A stretch of DNA of 64,000 nucleotides from Adiantum capillus-veneris (Eukaryota; Streptophyta; Polypodiopsida; Polypodiales; Pteridaceae). Under the pieces are notes generated by a model. That model was not told where the DNA came from, did no database searches, and worked only from the letters and a program-made list of their open reading frames with translations. Below, piece after piece: positions 12,195 through 24,334 of the stretch; the stretch's first letter is position 1, and every line of letters begins with the position of its first letter. The stretch spans positions 108,212,587 through 108,276,586 of the forward strand of contig CM043964.1 of the NCBI GenBank assembly GCA_014529385.2. The letters run 5' to 3'. The position numbers were made by a program, and so were the translations under genes.

Positions 12195-15100
12195 AATACA
12201 AGGTCCACCACTTGTTCAAGCTAGATCTAAGCAAGTCTACATAGTGATCTTTTAAGCTAGTAAACTAAGAGAAGAGAGAAGCAAGGTCCACCACTTGTCC
12301 AAGCTCAGCTCAAGACAACTTGGAGAGATTCGAGGTCTACTAATTGTCTAATATAGGCATGGAGAAATGATAGAAGGTTGAACACTTGTCCAACCTATCA
12401 TCTCTCGTAAAATGGGAGGTATGGCCTTAAAATTCACCATGTAACCAACCTATATATTATTGTATTATGAAGACTTGCAAGGAAAAGCTCCACCACTTAT
12501 CCAAGATAGTTCCAAAATCAACATGGAGAGAAGCAAGCTCCACCATTTGTCCAAGCTCAGCTCCATTGAAACATGGAAAACCTATTATCCCTAGTAGCAT
12601 GAGTGGTTTGGTCTCAAGAATCACCATTTGTCCACTCTATGTCATTAATATAAGAAGAATTGGGTTTTGAGTTCCACCACTTATCCAACCTATAAGGTTA
12701 TATCTTAAATGGTATTCTTTCTTACCACTTGGAATTCCCATGATATATTTTACATGGGAGTTTTGTTCCAAGGTCCACCACTTGTCCAAGCTAACTCTAT
12801 TGAAACATAGAGAGAAGCAAAGGTCCACCACTTGTCCAAGCTAGGCTCCATTGAAACATGGAGAGAAGAATGCTCCACCATTTCTCCAAGATAGACTCCA
12901 TTGAAACATGGAGAGAAGCAAGCTCCACCATGTCTCCAAGATGCTAGTCTCCATTAAAATACCTTAAACCCACAATCCTTTGTACATGGGGGTTTAAATT
13001 CAAGGTCCACCAATTGTCCAACCTATTATTCCTAGTAGCATGAGTGGTTTGGTCTCAAGATTCATTCCACTCTATGTTATTATATTGAGAATATCTGGGT
13101 GTTAAGGTCCACCACTTGTCCAACCTAAAATCCTGTATCTTAAATGGTATTCTTTCTCACCACTTGGAATGTCCATGATATGTTTAACATGGGGGTTTGG
13201 TTCCAAGGTCCACCACTTGTCCAAGCTAACTCTATTGAAACATAGAGAGAAGCAAAGGTCCACCACTCGTCCAAGCTAGGCTCCATTGAAACATGGAGAG
13301 AAGGATGCTCCACCATTTCTCAAAGATAGGCTCCAGTGAAACATGGAATAAAGCAAACTCCACCATGTCTCCAAGATGCTAGGCTCCATTAAAATACCCT
13401 AAACCCATGATATCTTTCTCACCACTTATCCAATCTATTATCCCTATTAGAATGAGTGGTTCGGTTTCAAGATTCACGACTTGTCAACTCTATGTCATTA
13501 TATTAAGAATTGGGTGTTAAAGTCCACCACTTGTCCAACCTATAAGGTTATATTTAAAATGGTATTCTTTCTCACCACTTGGAATTCCCATGATATGTTT
13601 TAAATGGGGATCTAGTTCCAAGGTACACCACTTGTCCAAGCTAGCTCTATTGAAACATACAAAGAAGCAAAGGTCCACCACTTGTCCACTCTATGTCATT
13701 ATATTAAGAAGAATTGGGTGTTGAGGTCCACCACTTGTCAAACCTATAATGTTATATCTTAAATGGTATTCTTTCTCACCACTTAGAATTCCCATGATAT
13801 GTTTTACAAGGGGGTTTTGTTCCAAGGTCCACCACTTGTCCAAGCTAGACTCCATTGAAACATGGAGAGAAGGATGCTCCACCATGTCTCCAGGATGCTA
13901 GGCTCCAATGAAATACCTTAAACTCATGATATTTTGTACATGGGGGGTTTACATTCAAGGTCCACCACTTGTCCAACCTATTATCCCTAGTAACATGAGT
14001 GGATTGGTCTCAAGATTCACTAAGAGTTCACTCTATATCATTATATTGAGAAGACCTGGGTGTTAAGCTCCACCACTTGTCCAACCTATAAGGCTATATT
14101 ATCATAAATGGTATTTTTTCTTACCACTTGAAAACCCATGATATTGTGTACATGGGGGGTTTACATTGAAGGTCCACCACTTGTCCAACCTAATATCTAT
14201 AGTATTGTGAGTGGTTTGGTCTCAAGATTCACCACTTTTCCACTCTATGTCATTATATTAAGACGATCTCGGTGTTAAGGTCGACCACTTGTCCAACCTA
14301 CAAGGCTATATCTTAAATAGTATTCTTTCTCACCACTTGGAATGCCCATGATAGGTTTTACATGGGGGTTTGGTTCCAAGGTCCACCACTTGTCCAAGCT
14401 AACTCTATTGAAACATAGAGAGAAGCAAAGGTCCACCACTTGTCCAAGCTAGGCTCCATTGAAACATGGAAAGAAGGACGCTCCACCATTTGTCCAAGAT
14501 AGGCTCTATTGAAACATGAAGAGAAGCAAGTTGCACCATGTCTCCAAGATGCTAGGCTTCATTGAATTACCCACGATATTTTGTAGATGGGGTGTTTCCA
14601 TTCAAGGTCCACCACTTGTCCAACCTATTATGCCTAGTAGCATGAGTGGTTTGGTCTCAAGATTCACCATTTTTCCACTCTATGTCATTATATTAAGAAG
14701 ATCTGGGTGTTAAGGTTCACCACTTGTCCAACCTATAAGGCTATATCTTAAACGGTATTCTTTCTCACCACTTGGAATGACCTTGATAGGTTTTACATGG
14801 AGGTTTGGTTCCAAGGTCCACCACTTGTCCAAGATAGCTCTATTGAAACATAGAGAGAAGCAAAGGTCCACCACTTGTCCAAGCTAGGCTCCATTGAAAC
14901 ATGGAGAGAAGGATGCTTACCATTTCTCCAAGATAGGCTCCATTGAAACATAAAGGGAAGCAAGCTGCACCATGTCTCCAAGATGCTAGGCTCCATTGAA
15001 ACACCTTAAACCCTCGATATTTTGTATATGTGGATTTTAAATTCAAGGTCCACCACTTGTCCAACCTATTATCCCTAGTAGCATGAGTGGTTTGGTCTCA

Positions 15101-15447
15101 AGATTCACCACTTTCCCAATCTATATCATTATATTAAGAAGATCTGGTTGTTAAGGTCTACCACTTGTCCAACTTATAAGGCTATATCTTAAAGGGTATT
15201 GATTCTCACCACTTGGAATGACCATGATAGGTTTTACATGGGGGTTTGGTTCCAAGGTCTACCACTTGTCCAAGCTAACTCTATTGAAACATAGAGAGAG
15301 GCAAAGATCCACCACTTGTCCAAGCTAAACTCCATTGAAACATGGAGAGAAGGATGCTCCACCATTTGTCCAAGATAGGCTCCATTGAAACATGAAGAGA
15401 AGCAAGCTGCACCATGTCTCCAAGATGGTAGGCTCCATTGAAATACC
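12195..15447 (+). repeat. Satellite array 1a, GGTCCACCACTTGTCCAA higher-order repeat
   Basis: The 18-bp word GGTCCACCACTTGTCCAA and close variants recur dozens of times, always in the same orientation. They are embedded in larger units marked by CATGGGGGTTTGGTTCC, CTCTATTGAAACATAGAGAG, CTCCATTGAAACATGGAGAG, CATGAGTGGTTTGGTCTC and GGTATTCTTTCTCACCAC. The TACATGGGGG-type landmark falls at about 12755, 13191, 14364, 14800 and 15240, giving a unit of ~436-440 bp with one or two shortened units. Short open frames such as DKWWTLEQN are by-products. Confidence 0.93.
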
Positions 15448-15451
15448 TTAA
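15448..15451. other. Left TTAA target duplication
   Basis: TTAA directly precedes the CACTAG terminus. The satellite unit elsewhere reads ACCTTAAACCC, which is what remains if the insert and one TTAA are removed. Confidence 0.85.
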
Positions 15452-16787
15452 CACTAGAATGGTAACCTAACATGACATAAAAGTGTCCTTTCAGGGTTTT
15501 GGGAAAAAATTCCAAAACCATAGTAGATCCACTCATTTTGAAACATCCTTTCATGAGCTTATAGTTAAATAATTACTACATATGGAAAAAATGAGAAACT
15601 TGTAATTTTTCTCATCTCTTGGTCACTACAAGCCTCCAAAGTTGATGGACCGGTGCATTTTGCCCAAAACAACAATTTCTTACGGTTGATTGCATATAAA
15701 TAAGAGTGGGGATTTTTGTAGGACATGAGATAAAATTCCCCATTAACTTCAATGGGTTGGTGACCAAAACATATGGTTTCTTTTACCTCACTAATTTTTT
15801 TGTGGGCAAAAAAAAGGTACAAAAAATTTTCATTTTTGCCATTCTGCAGACCTATCATCAAAGTTTCTATAGTCACACTCAATACAGATACTATATACAT
15901 GTTTTCTTAGTACCCTTTGGGCCTTTGGATTCAAAAGGAGCCATGGAGCATGTCAAAAGGATAATGGATCTCTTACAATTGGAACCTTGGGGGCAATGAT
16001 AAAGTGCTAAATACAACAAACATGAAAAAACTGGGTTTAACATTATGACCTCTAGAAACCCATAGAAACTACTCAATATCTAGCCAAGTTTGTAGTCTAT
16101 GATTAGATATGGTTACTACCTACAATACACACAATTGGCCTAAGAAACTAACAATATTGAGAAAGTTATACTTGCTACTCTAAAATGTATCGTATTCTTC
16201 AACAATCAAAAAACTCAACCATCATCATATACTATATGCTATATAGCATATTAGGTCCCCCAAAACTCAAGGAAGATTAGCTTTATGTTATACATTACAC
16301 TTACACAATCAAAATTGAATTTGGATATCAAGAAAGCCACCAAAAAAATCATAAAAGTGCTAATTTTGGCCAAAAAACAGGATTATGCAATTCTTGTAAA
16401 TTGGTCATAACGTTCAATTTTAACACTTAGCTCTTGCTACAAGCATCAAAACATGTTGAGAACTATGAAGGCCTAACCTCTAGCCATCTAAACCTCACAA
16501 ACATGAAGTTTAGAGTGGTATAGTTGCCGAAAATTGAAAAAAGCCAAAAATAGGACCCGTTTTTTCACACAGTTTAGGTTCAAAAATGTTGTGCAAGAGT
16601 AAGGTTAATGGTGAGATCGATACTCCCAAAAAAATGCTAAGTTTTTTTCAGCTCATAAGGCAACTTTGTGGATATATAGCACCTAGAAATTCATTTTCAT
16701 GCTCTTCAAATAATTCAAGCAAAATGGTCACTTAACAGGACACAAAAGTGTCCAAGGACATAAAAGTGTCCTGTTACCATTCTAGTG
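15452..16787. mobile_element. 1336-bp non-autonomous DNA transposon, TIR CACTAGAATGGTAAC, TSD TTAA
   Basis: The left end reads CACTAGAATGGTAAC, and the right end is its exact inverse, GTTACCATTCTAGTG. Imperfect homology continues into a subterminal GGACATAAAAGTGTCC (16755-16770) that is itself nearly palindromic and has a partner near 15474-15489. TTAA flanks both ends. The flanking satellite is continuous once the insert is removed: landmarks 15240 and 17022 are 1782 bp apart, or 442 bp without the 1340-bp insertion. It contains no transposase; frames such as 15565-15900 (-) match nothing I know. TTAA duplication is typical of piggyBac- and Kolobok-like families and not of CACTA (3-bp TSD), despite the CACTA start. 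Confidence 0.85.
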
Positions 16788-16791
16788 TTAA
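16788..16791. other. Right TTAA target duplication
   Basis: TTAA immediately follows CTAGTG and leads into ACCCACGAT of the satellite unit. Confidence 0.85.
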
Positions 16792-17545
16792 ACCCACGAT
16801 AGTTTGCACATGTGGAGTTTAAATTCAAGGTCCACCACTTGTCCAACCTATTATCCCTAGTAGCATGAGTGGTTTGGTCTCAAGATTCACCAGTTTTTCA
16901 CTCTATGTCATTATATTAAGAAGATCTGGGTGTTAAGGTCCACCACTTGTCCAACCTATAAGGCTATATCTTAAAGGGTATTTTTTCTCACCACTTGGAA
17001 TGCCCATGATAGGTTTTACATGGGGGTTTGGTTCCAAGGTCCACCACTTGTCCAAGCTAACTCTATTGAAACATAGAGAGAAGCAAAGGTCCACCACTTG
17101 TCCAAGCTAGGCTCCATGTCTTCGAGATGCTAGGATCCATTGAAATACCTTAAACCCATGATATTTTGTATATGTGGGTTTTAAATTCAAGGTCCATGAC
17201 TTGTCCAACATATTATCCCTAGTAGCATGAGTGGTTTGGTCTCAAGATTCACCACTTTTCCACTCTATGTCATTATAGTAAGAAGATTTGGGTGTTAAGG
17301 TCCACCACTTGTCCAGCCTATAAGGTTATATCTTAAATGGTATTCTTTCTCACCACTTGGAATGCACATGATATGTTTTACATGGGGTTTTGTTCCAAGG
17401 TCCACCACTTGTCCAAGCTAGATCTATTACATATAGCATGCATACAATATTCAACTAGATTCCCTACCTATCATGTCCAGTAGCATGGATGCTCTGGCTT
17501 TAAGGTCCACCACTTGTCCAACCTATACTCTTTTATGTAAGGGAG
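16792..17545 (+). repeat. Satellite array 1b, continuation of the 436-442 bp higher-order repeat
   Basis: This resumes the array in the same phase after the TTAA element. The landmark CATGGGGGTTTGG is at about 17020. The last clean GGTCCACCACTTGTCCAA is near 17503-17520. Isolated degenerate copies occur at about 17938 and 18025. Confidence 0.92.
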
Positions 17546-17559
17546 ATCGTGCTATAAAT

Positions 17560-17800
17560 TCAAAAACTTTCCGCTTAAAATTAAAATTCAAATCTTATCG
17601 CCTAAATTTAAAATATCCCTCCCAAATTTTAAATATCTCGCCCAAATTTTAAAATATCCCGCCCAAATTTTGAAATTCAAACTTTTTGATTAAATTCAAA
17701 TATTACTGCTTAAATTTAAAATATCCCACCCAAAATTGATTTTAAATTCAAGTTTACCACAAAAGATGCGATTATCCCGCCTAAATTCAAATTCGCAAAC
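17560..17800. repeat. Short AT-rich repeat with TATCCCGCCYAAATTTAAA-like units
   Basis: Six or so irregular copies of ATATCCCGCCCAAATTTT and relatives (TCTCGCCC, TCCCTCCC, TCCCACCC, TCCCGCCT) are separated by AAATTCAAA. The CCCGCC core with flanking TTT resembles an E2F-type site, but simple minisatellite structure explains it as well. Confidence 0.6.
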
Positions 17801-18485
17801 CTCAAATCATTATATTGTACATAAATTCAAACAAATTCAAATTAACAAGCTTAAACTGATATTAGTTTGCATAGATATCAATTTATCACACCTAAATTAT
17901 GTCACCATGTTAGAGAGAGTGGTTAGAGAATTTGAACAAGGTCCACCATTTGTCCAACCTAGATACCAAGAAGGATTGAGTGTACAAGGTATTGTTTGGA
18001 GGTCCTTATAGTCCACTGGTCTCAAGGTCCACCACTTGTGGTAAGGGTCACCAACTAGTGTATCTATTCATCCAAAGAAATACACGTATTTTTGGTCTAC
18101 ATGTCCTAGTTTCAGGCATTTATGTCCCATTAGGTGTATCACTAAACAACACTACTTTTGTTGAGAAATAGAAGTTACAATCATATCTACAAATGGATTA
18201 GAGGAAAATCAGCTCAGCGTAGATCCAGAACTCGCTACAAGAATCGACTTTAACAGATCACCCAAGTAAGTCTTCCATTCAAGTTTACTAGTATTACAAT
18301 GTGTTAGTTATCTGCGATATTTATGTATGTATGTATACTATGTATGCATATTGTAATTAAGTGTAATTGTGTATCTACATTATGTATGAGTATTACAATG
18401 AAACAACACAAATATACATACATACACATAGATAACACAGACGCACACATACATGAGCATGTATTTTCAAGAGAGAGACATCAAG

Positions 18486-18640
<155 letters not shown>

Positions 18641-18949
18641 TTTTCTAGAGAGAGGAGAGAGAGAGAAAGATAACAGATTTCACTTTGTTTATGTATGTGG
18701 AAGAGAGGAAGATGATGTGTGGAAAAATGTGCATGTATTTTCAAGAGAGAGACAACAAGATAACAGATTTCACTGTGGTTATGTATGTGGAAGAGAGGAA
18801 GACGATGTGTGGGAATATGTGTATGTGTGTGGGAATACTTTTAAACTATGTATCTCTGTCTTTTGATCAGAGTGTGTGTGTGCAAGAAAGAGTTACAGAG
18901 AACCATCTTCTCTATATGGAGAAAGATAGAGAGTGAGAGAGAGAGAAAT

Positions 18950-20400
18950 ACCTGTTTTCCCCCTATTCGTGAGGTGTGCAATGTCTCCTGAGAAGAAGCT
19001 ATGCCCGATGCTGCCCTTCTGGAAAGCATTGCGTACGATGCTGTTTCTTTATCCTGTGCGTGAACTGTCAATCCTGTGTGTCCACGTGTACGTTGTGTAC
19101 GATGTCGGGTTCGCTCCTGTGCGCGCGTATACTCCAACTGTGTGCGATCCGCGTGCGCTTTCTCTATGTTTGTTGCTCGTCTGCTTTCTCTGTGTGCATT
19201 GCTCGTGCGCTCTCTCTGTGCCTAATCTTAATAGGGTTTATTAGAATGCCACATAAGCTACAAGTCTAAGTTTTATCATAGGATTAAAAAAAACAAAAGC
19301 AGTAGAAAACATTAACCAATTCACACGGCCGCCCCTTGACCCCACCCGGAGCAATATCCCAAAATCAGCCTCCCAAGCCCCGCCATCGAGAGCGCTATAT
19401 TCCACATCCCCATCAAGAGCGCTACCCCCAAACCTCGCGTGGAAGCGCTGCCTCGTTGGATGCACCCCATTGTGGCATTGCCCTAATGTAAGGTCTCCAC
19501 CTTCCGAGCTGCAGAGGGATGAACTCAAAGTTTTAAGGGAAAGCATTGGACTTACAAACAAGTAAAGCACTATTTCAAAAGCAATTAAAAATGGTATTTT
19601 TGGAATCTTAAGCATAGCAAACCCCGGGTTAGAATTTTTCAGAACCGAATTCCGATAAAATCTGGAAAAGTTACGGGCTTTGAAAGGTTACACTATGAAT
19701 TTAATTAGTTAAATAAAATTGAATGGTTTCAATAATTATTACTGCTAAAGATTTTTTATCCTAAGGTTCTAGAAATTGCAAATATTTCCAAAATTAATCA
19801 TTGAAAGTCAACAAACTAGCAAAAAATCGATTCTGTGTATCTGGGGGGCTGTGTGGGGTAATGATGAACTTTCCCAGACTAGATTTAGCAGCAGGGGGTG
19901 TTTTTAGAGCTGTAGGGTTGCTTGGGATGCAAGTTACTTCCATTTTCCAGCCTGTGAGTGCCCACAAACCTATAAAAATGACCCTTGCTTCACAATTTTA
20001 GACAGACTCGAAGCCTTGGTACGTTCTCTCTCATCTAAAGAGACCTCTACGCAGAAATCACTAGAGAGCAAAGCTCTAGTTAGTGAATCAACGGTAATTA
20101 GCACTAACCTTTCTTAATTAGCAAAGCTAGGTAAACCTATTTATAAAATTTTTAATTAATTGAAGATTAAACCTAGTATACTAAAAAATCCTCTCTTAAT
20201 TCAAAATTCTCTTTTGATTATTGTGATTAAGCTTAGGGATACTAAGCTGATTAATTATTATATCATATTAGTGCTGAAATTACTCATTTTAACCATAAAT
20301 TAAGGATAATTATATTAATTAAGTTTAGATTAAGATGACATAATTATCAGCACTGTGTTAAACTATCATTATGCTAGGAAAATTATCTTGAAATTTTTTG
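18950..20400. other. Unassigned stretch
   Basis: 19000-19500 is more GC-rich than its surroundings, with repeated GAGCGCTA words, but has no convincing gene. A TATA-like CCTATAAAAATG at 19968-19980 precedes sequence that could be the transcribed part of an LTR. I cannot pair it with another copy in the window. Confidence 0.35.
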
Positions 20401-21790
20401 AGTAATTTTCATAATTAATTAAGTAGAATTACAGTGTTTTTGAGAGAAAAGTAAAGGGGAAAATAATCAAACTAATCCAAAATGATTTGAGATATTTATC
20501 AGAGGTAAACCACATCTTAGGGAACCCATGATAACTATTTTAACCTCAGATAATTAGTTTACCTAATTATCTTAGCAGAGTTACTCTGTTTATAGGGGAA
20601 ATTAAAAGGGGAAAAATAGCAAATTGATCCAAAATGCTTTGAGATAATTATCAGAGGTAAACCACATCTTATGGAATCCATGATAATTATTTTAACCTAA
20701 AATAATTAGTTTAACTAATTATCATTATCTTAGCATAATTACACTATTTTTAGGAGAAACTAAAAGGGAGAAAATAGCAAATTGATTCAAAATGCTTTAA
20801 GATAATTATCAGAGGTAAATCACATCTTATGAAATCTGTGATAATTATATTAACCTCAAATAATTAGCTTAACTAATTATCTTTGCATAATTACACTATT
20901 TTTAGGAGAAATTAAAAGGGAGATAACATCCAATTGATCCAAAATGCTTTGAGATAATTATCAGAGTTAAATCACATCTTATGAAACCCGTAATAACTAT
21001 GTTAACTTTAGATAATTAATTTAACTAATTATATCAGAATACTTATACTGTTGCTATGGGAAATTAAAAGGGGGAAAATAGAAAATTGATTTAAAATGCT
21101 TTGAGATAATTATCAGAGGTAATCACATCCTATGTAACCTGTGATAATTATCTTAACCTCCGATAATTAGTCTAACTAATTACCTCAGCATAATTACACT
21201 ATTTTTAGAGGAAATTAAAAGAGAAAAAATAGAAAATTGATCCAAAATGCTTTGAGATAATTATCAGAGGAAAAACACATCCTATTAAACCCATGACAAT
21301 TATCTTAATCTCAAATAATTAGTTTAACTAATTATCTCAACAGAATTACACTGTTTTTAGGAGAAAATAGCAAACTGATCCAAAATGCTTTGAGATAATT
21401 ATCAGAGGAAAAACACATCTTAGGGAATCCTTGATAATTATCGTAATCTCAAATAAGTAGTTTAACTAATTATCTCAGTAGGAAAACACTGTTTTTAAGA
21501 AAAAATTAATGGGGGAAAATAGTAAATTAAAGTAAAAACCTTTGAGATAATTATCAAAGGTAAATTACATCTTAACAAACTTGTGATAACTATCTTAACC
21601 ACAAATAATTAGTTTAGATAATTATCTTAGTAAAAAAACACTATTTTTGAGGGTAAACTAAAGGGAGAAATTAGTAAATCATGTGATATGATTACATACT
21701 ATTTATCAAAGTTAAACTACATGATAAAAAGGCCATGCTAATTATGTCAAGGTTAGAGAAATTAGTATAGATATTTATCTAAGTCAAATT
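20400..21790. repeat. AT-rich satellite, ~150-bp monomer with palindromic GATAATTATC
   Basis: GATAATTATCAGAGG or a variant occurs at about 20491, 20643, 20801, 20953, 21115, 21256, 21394 and 21546, spacing ~140-160 bp. Each monomer also has CCAAAATGCTTTGA, a CACATCTTA block, TTAGTTTAACTAATTATC and a TACACTRTTTTTAGG block. Copies diverge progressively toward the right end. GATAATTATC is a perfect 10-bp palindrome. Confidence 0.92.
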
Positions 21791-22367
21791 ATACTAATTT
21801 TAGCTGAAAATTAAAGATGGAAATTAGATAAGTGAGTTGGAAAATTAAAAGATAATTACTAGAGGTCACAAAAATCCTTATCTACTTGTGATAATTATAC
21901 CATAGTTAATTAGTCATTTTAGAAAGTTATAATTGACCAAAAGTCTTATTTTTAGCACAAGATTAATGAAAATAAATAGACTTTGCGGTCAAAAGTTTCT
22001 AGGAAAATTACAGTAAGTGTAAACTAGTGATATAACGTTGAGGAAATGAGATCTTTAAGAGAAAATAAATAGAATAAATATTAAGCTCAAAATAAGCAGA
22101 TTTCAAGCTTTAAAATTTGATGGGGAAATTAGGAAAAAGATATAGAAAATTATAAGAAAATTAGGAGAGCTTAGAAAACCCTTAGGGAAGCTTTGAAAAA
22201 AGTTATCATGCCTCTATAGATAAATAAGAAAATATTAGGTCAAGAATTTACCAATTAAGACTACAAATTTAACCTTGATTGGGTTACGAATAAATACAAA
22301 GGTTAAGTCTAGCTTTAGGACAAGTTACCTAGTGATTAGACATCCTTTTTTATAAGGATAATAAGTT

Positions 22368-22523
22368 ATGGCACCCAAACACACCCGAGAAAATCCTACA
22401 TCTGATGATGAGGACGTAGCTCTACAACGAACTAGAGTGTCGCATGACGACGAAGCCGGGCCTAGTAGTAGGCCTACGGAGGAGAGTCTTCAGGTGCCAA
22501 CGCAGCAACAGATGGCCGATTAG
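22368..22523 (+). pseudogene. Short gag-like N-terminus
   Basis: An ATG begins a 51-codon frame, MAPKHTRENPTSDDEDVALQ…, ending at TAG 22521-22523. The composition (acidic, Gln/Ser/Pro-rich, RTRVSHDDEAGPSSRP) resembles the disordered start of a Ty3/gypsy gag. A long AT-rich region with tandem repeats upstream could be the element's leader. No capsid domain follows. The frame is too short for certainty. Confidence 0.3.
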
Positions 22524-24330
22524 TCCCAGGTGGGTTTCCCATTATTCAATTAATTCTTTTAATAGTCTAAGTTCTTTCATAAGTTAGCATCGCATACGTA
22601 AGGAGTGAGTAAGAATCAGAAAACGAATAATTGACCAAAAACGAAAGGTAACTTCCAACGTGCATTTGTTTATAATGTAGGAAAGAATTGTTTGGGTTAA
22701 AACTGGTTGAATTAGGAAAGATATGATTGATCATCCTTAAGACAACTTGTCTCAAGACATCTCCGACTCCTTGGTATAAATTGATAATAATGATTGGCTT
22801 TCCACCACGGATAAGTCGGTTACCCCCATGAACGACGAGTTTCTACTCCGCGTCATGTCTTGATGTTTCTACATAAGTTAGGATACCATTTTTATCCTAG
22901 GGGAGCCGCCGGTTGTATGAGCAACTGGTTTGGTGTATGGGCACCCAGAACCTTGGGTGGGGGTTTATCCACTCCGGATTGTGAACAAGGAATGGATGCC
23001 GTTTTTTTTCACCCTTAGGTGATCTTGAGACAAGAAGAGTACTAGTCATGGTTATTATGGACAATGTTTTGATTGACAATACCCTGTCTTAAGTTTAAAG
23101 ATGTCTGTTTGCTAAAAGAATGCTTTTCAATACTGTCTTAAATACTTAATATTGAAGGAATTACTATGACGGAACGTTAAAAGAAACAATTATTTTAAAT
23201 GTTAAAAAAATGTGATAGTAATTAGAAAACAAAAGAATCATGTGTGAGTGCGGGGTGGTAAGTGGGGATTGACTAAGGTTGTCAATCAAGGACGGGTAGA
23301 CCTGATTAGTCAGGTAACTATCCATCCCTACGCACTCAAAATGTTTAGAAAACTTCTCCACTTGGAAGAGGAGTCCACCAGCGGCTGTGCCCTCACATCT
23401 GCTAGGGGGAAAAAAGCGTTGGTTGAGGATACCTTAGCCCATTATGTGGAAGTTATAGGGCCGAAAGACTTTTGGGATTGTTAATATGTTGTCCCATTTT
23501 TGCTACGAGACAGGACTAGGTCTTCTTCTAAGGCTATAGACCTAAGCCATTATCAATGGCAAAGGTTTATTCCTTGGATTTTTCTTGTTTAGAGACTCTA
23601 ATTTTTATAAGGCCTAAAGACCTGTCAAGGACCCCATCCTGCTTTTTGGTGTAGGTGGGGACCTCACACCTAACAGCCCTAGAGTACTAAATGGGAACAT
23701 TCGTCATTAGTGAAATTTTGAACATAAATTATATTTAGCATATACTTAAATATAATATAAATATACTTAAATATATTATATTTAGCATATACTTAAATAT
23801 AATATAAATATTTAACATAATAATTAGACTACTAATTTACTATAGATTATGTCCCATACTATATTTAAGGTACCAAAGGTTTGGCCTTATGGTCCTAGAT
23901 TTAGCCAAGTGGTCAACACATATAGGACCAAGTGCACAGTGTGCCAAGAAACTTGGCCACCGCTTCACTTGCCAAAGTTTAGGCCACATGGTCAATCCTA
24001 AGTTTCCATTGTTCTTATTATGTCATAAGAGACAACAGTTCTTTTTTGTCACATTTTGCCTCGTGGAAAAACTAGGCTTGTTTTCACATACTAAGGCACT
24101 TCAAACCATAAGAAATTTTCATTACTCTTCGGCAACCCTTTAGTTCAAGTCTTTGAAAAAACGTTGTTTAAGGCCACCCTAAACCATTTTCATTTAGGGG
24201 TGTCTCAAACTAGCTTTTTGGCAATTCGGGAAGAAAACGATCAAAGTTTTATACTTAGTTTAACCACTTGACCAATTCAAATATTGGAAAGCAATGTCTT
24301 GCAATACTTTCCTTTGAGCATCACACATAA
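22524..24330. other. Unassigned stretch
   Basis: Nothing I can support as a gene. An AT-rich 47-bp direct duplication (ATATTTAGCATATACTTAAA at 23731 and 23778) lies inside. Confidence 0.4.
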
Positions 24331-24334
24331 AAAC

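Noticed and set aside
15452-16787. Classification as a CACTA (En/Spm) element from the CACTA terminus
   Set aside because: The duplication that gives symmetric ends is 4-bp TTAA, whereas CACTA elements make 3-bp duplications. The name would mislead.
12195-17545. CRISPR-like regular repeats
   Set aside because: The repeats are not separated by unique spacers of constant length, the whole unit is tandem, and the genome is eukaryotic.
18933-19269. Overlapping Cys-rich frames
   Set aside because: Two overlapping frames of similar length in low-complexity TGTG-rich sequence, with no conserved motif.
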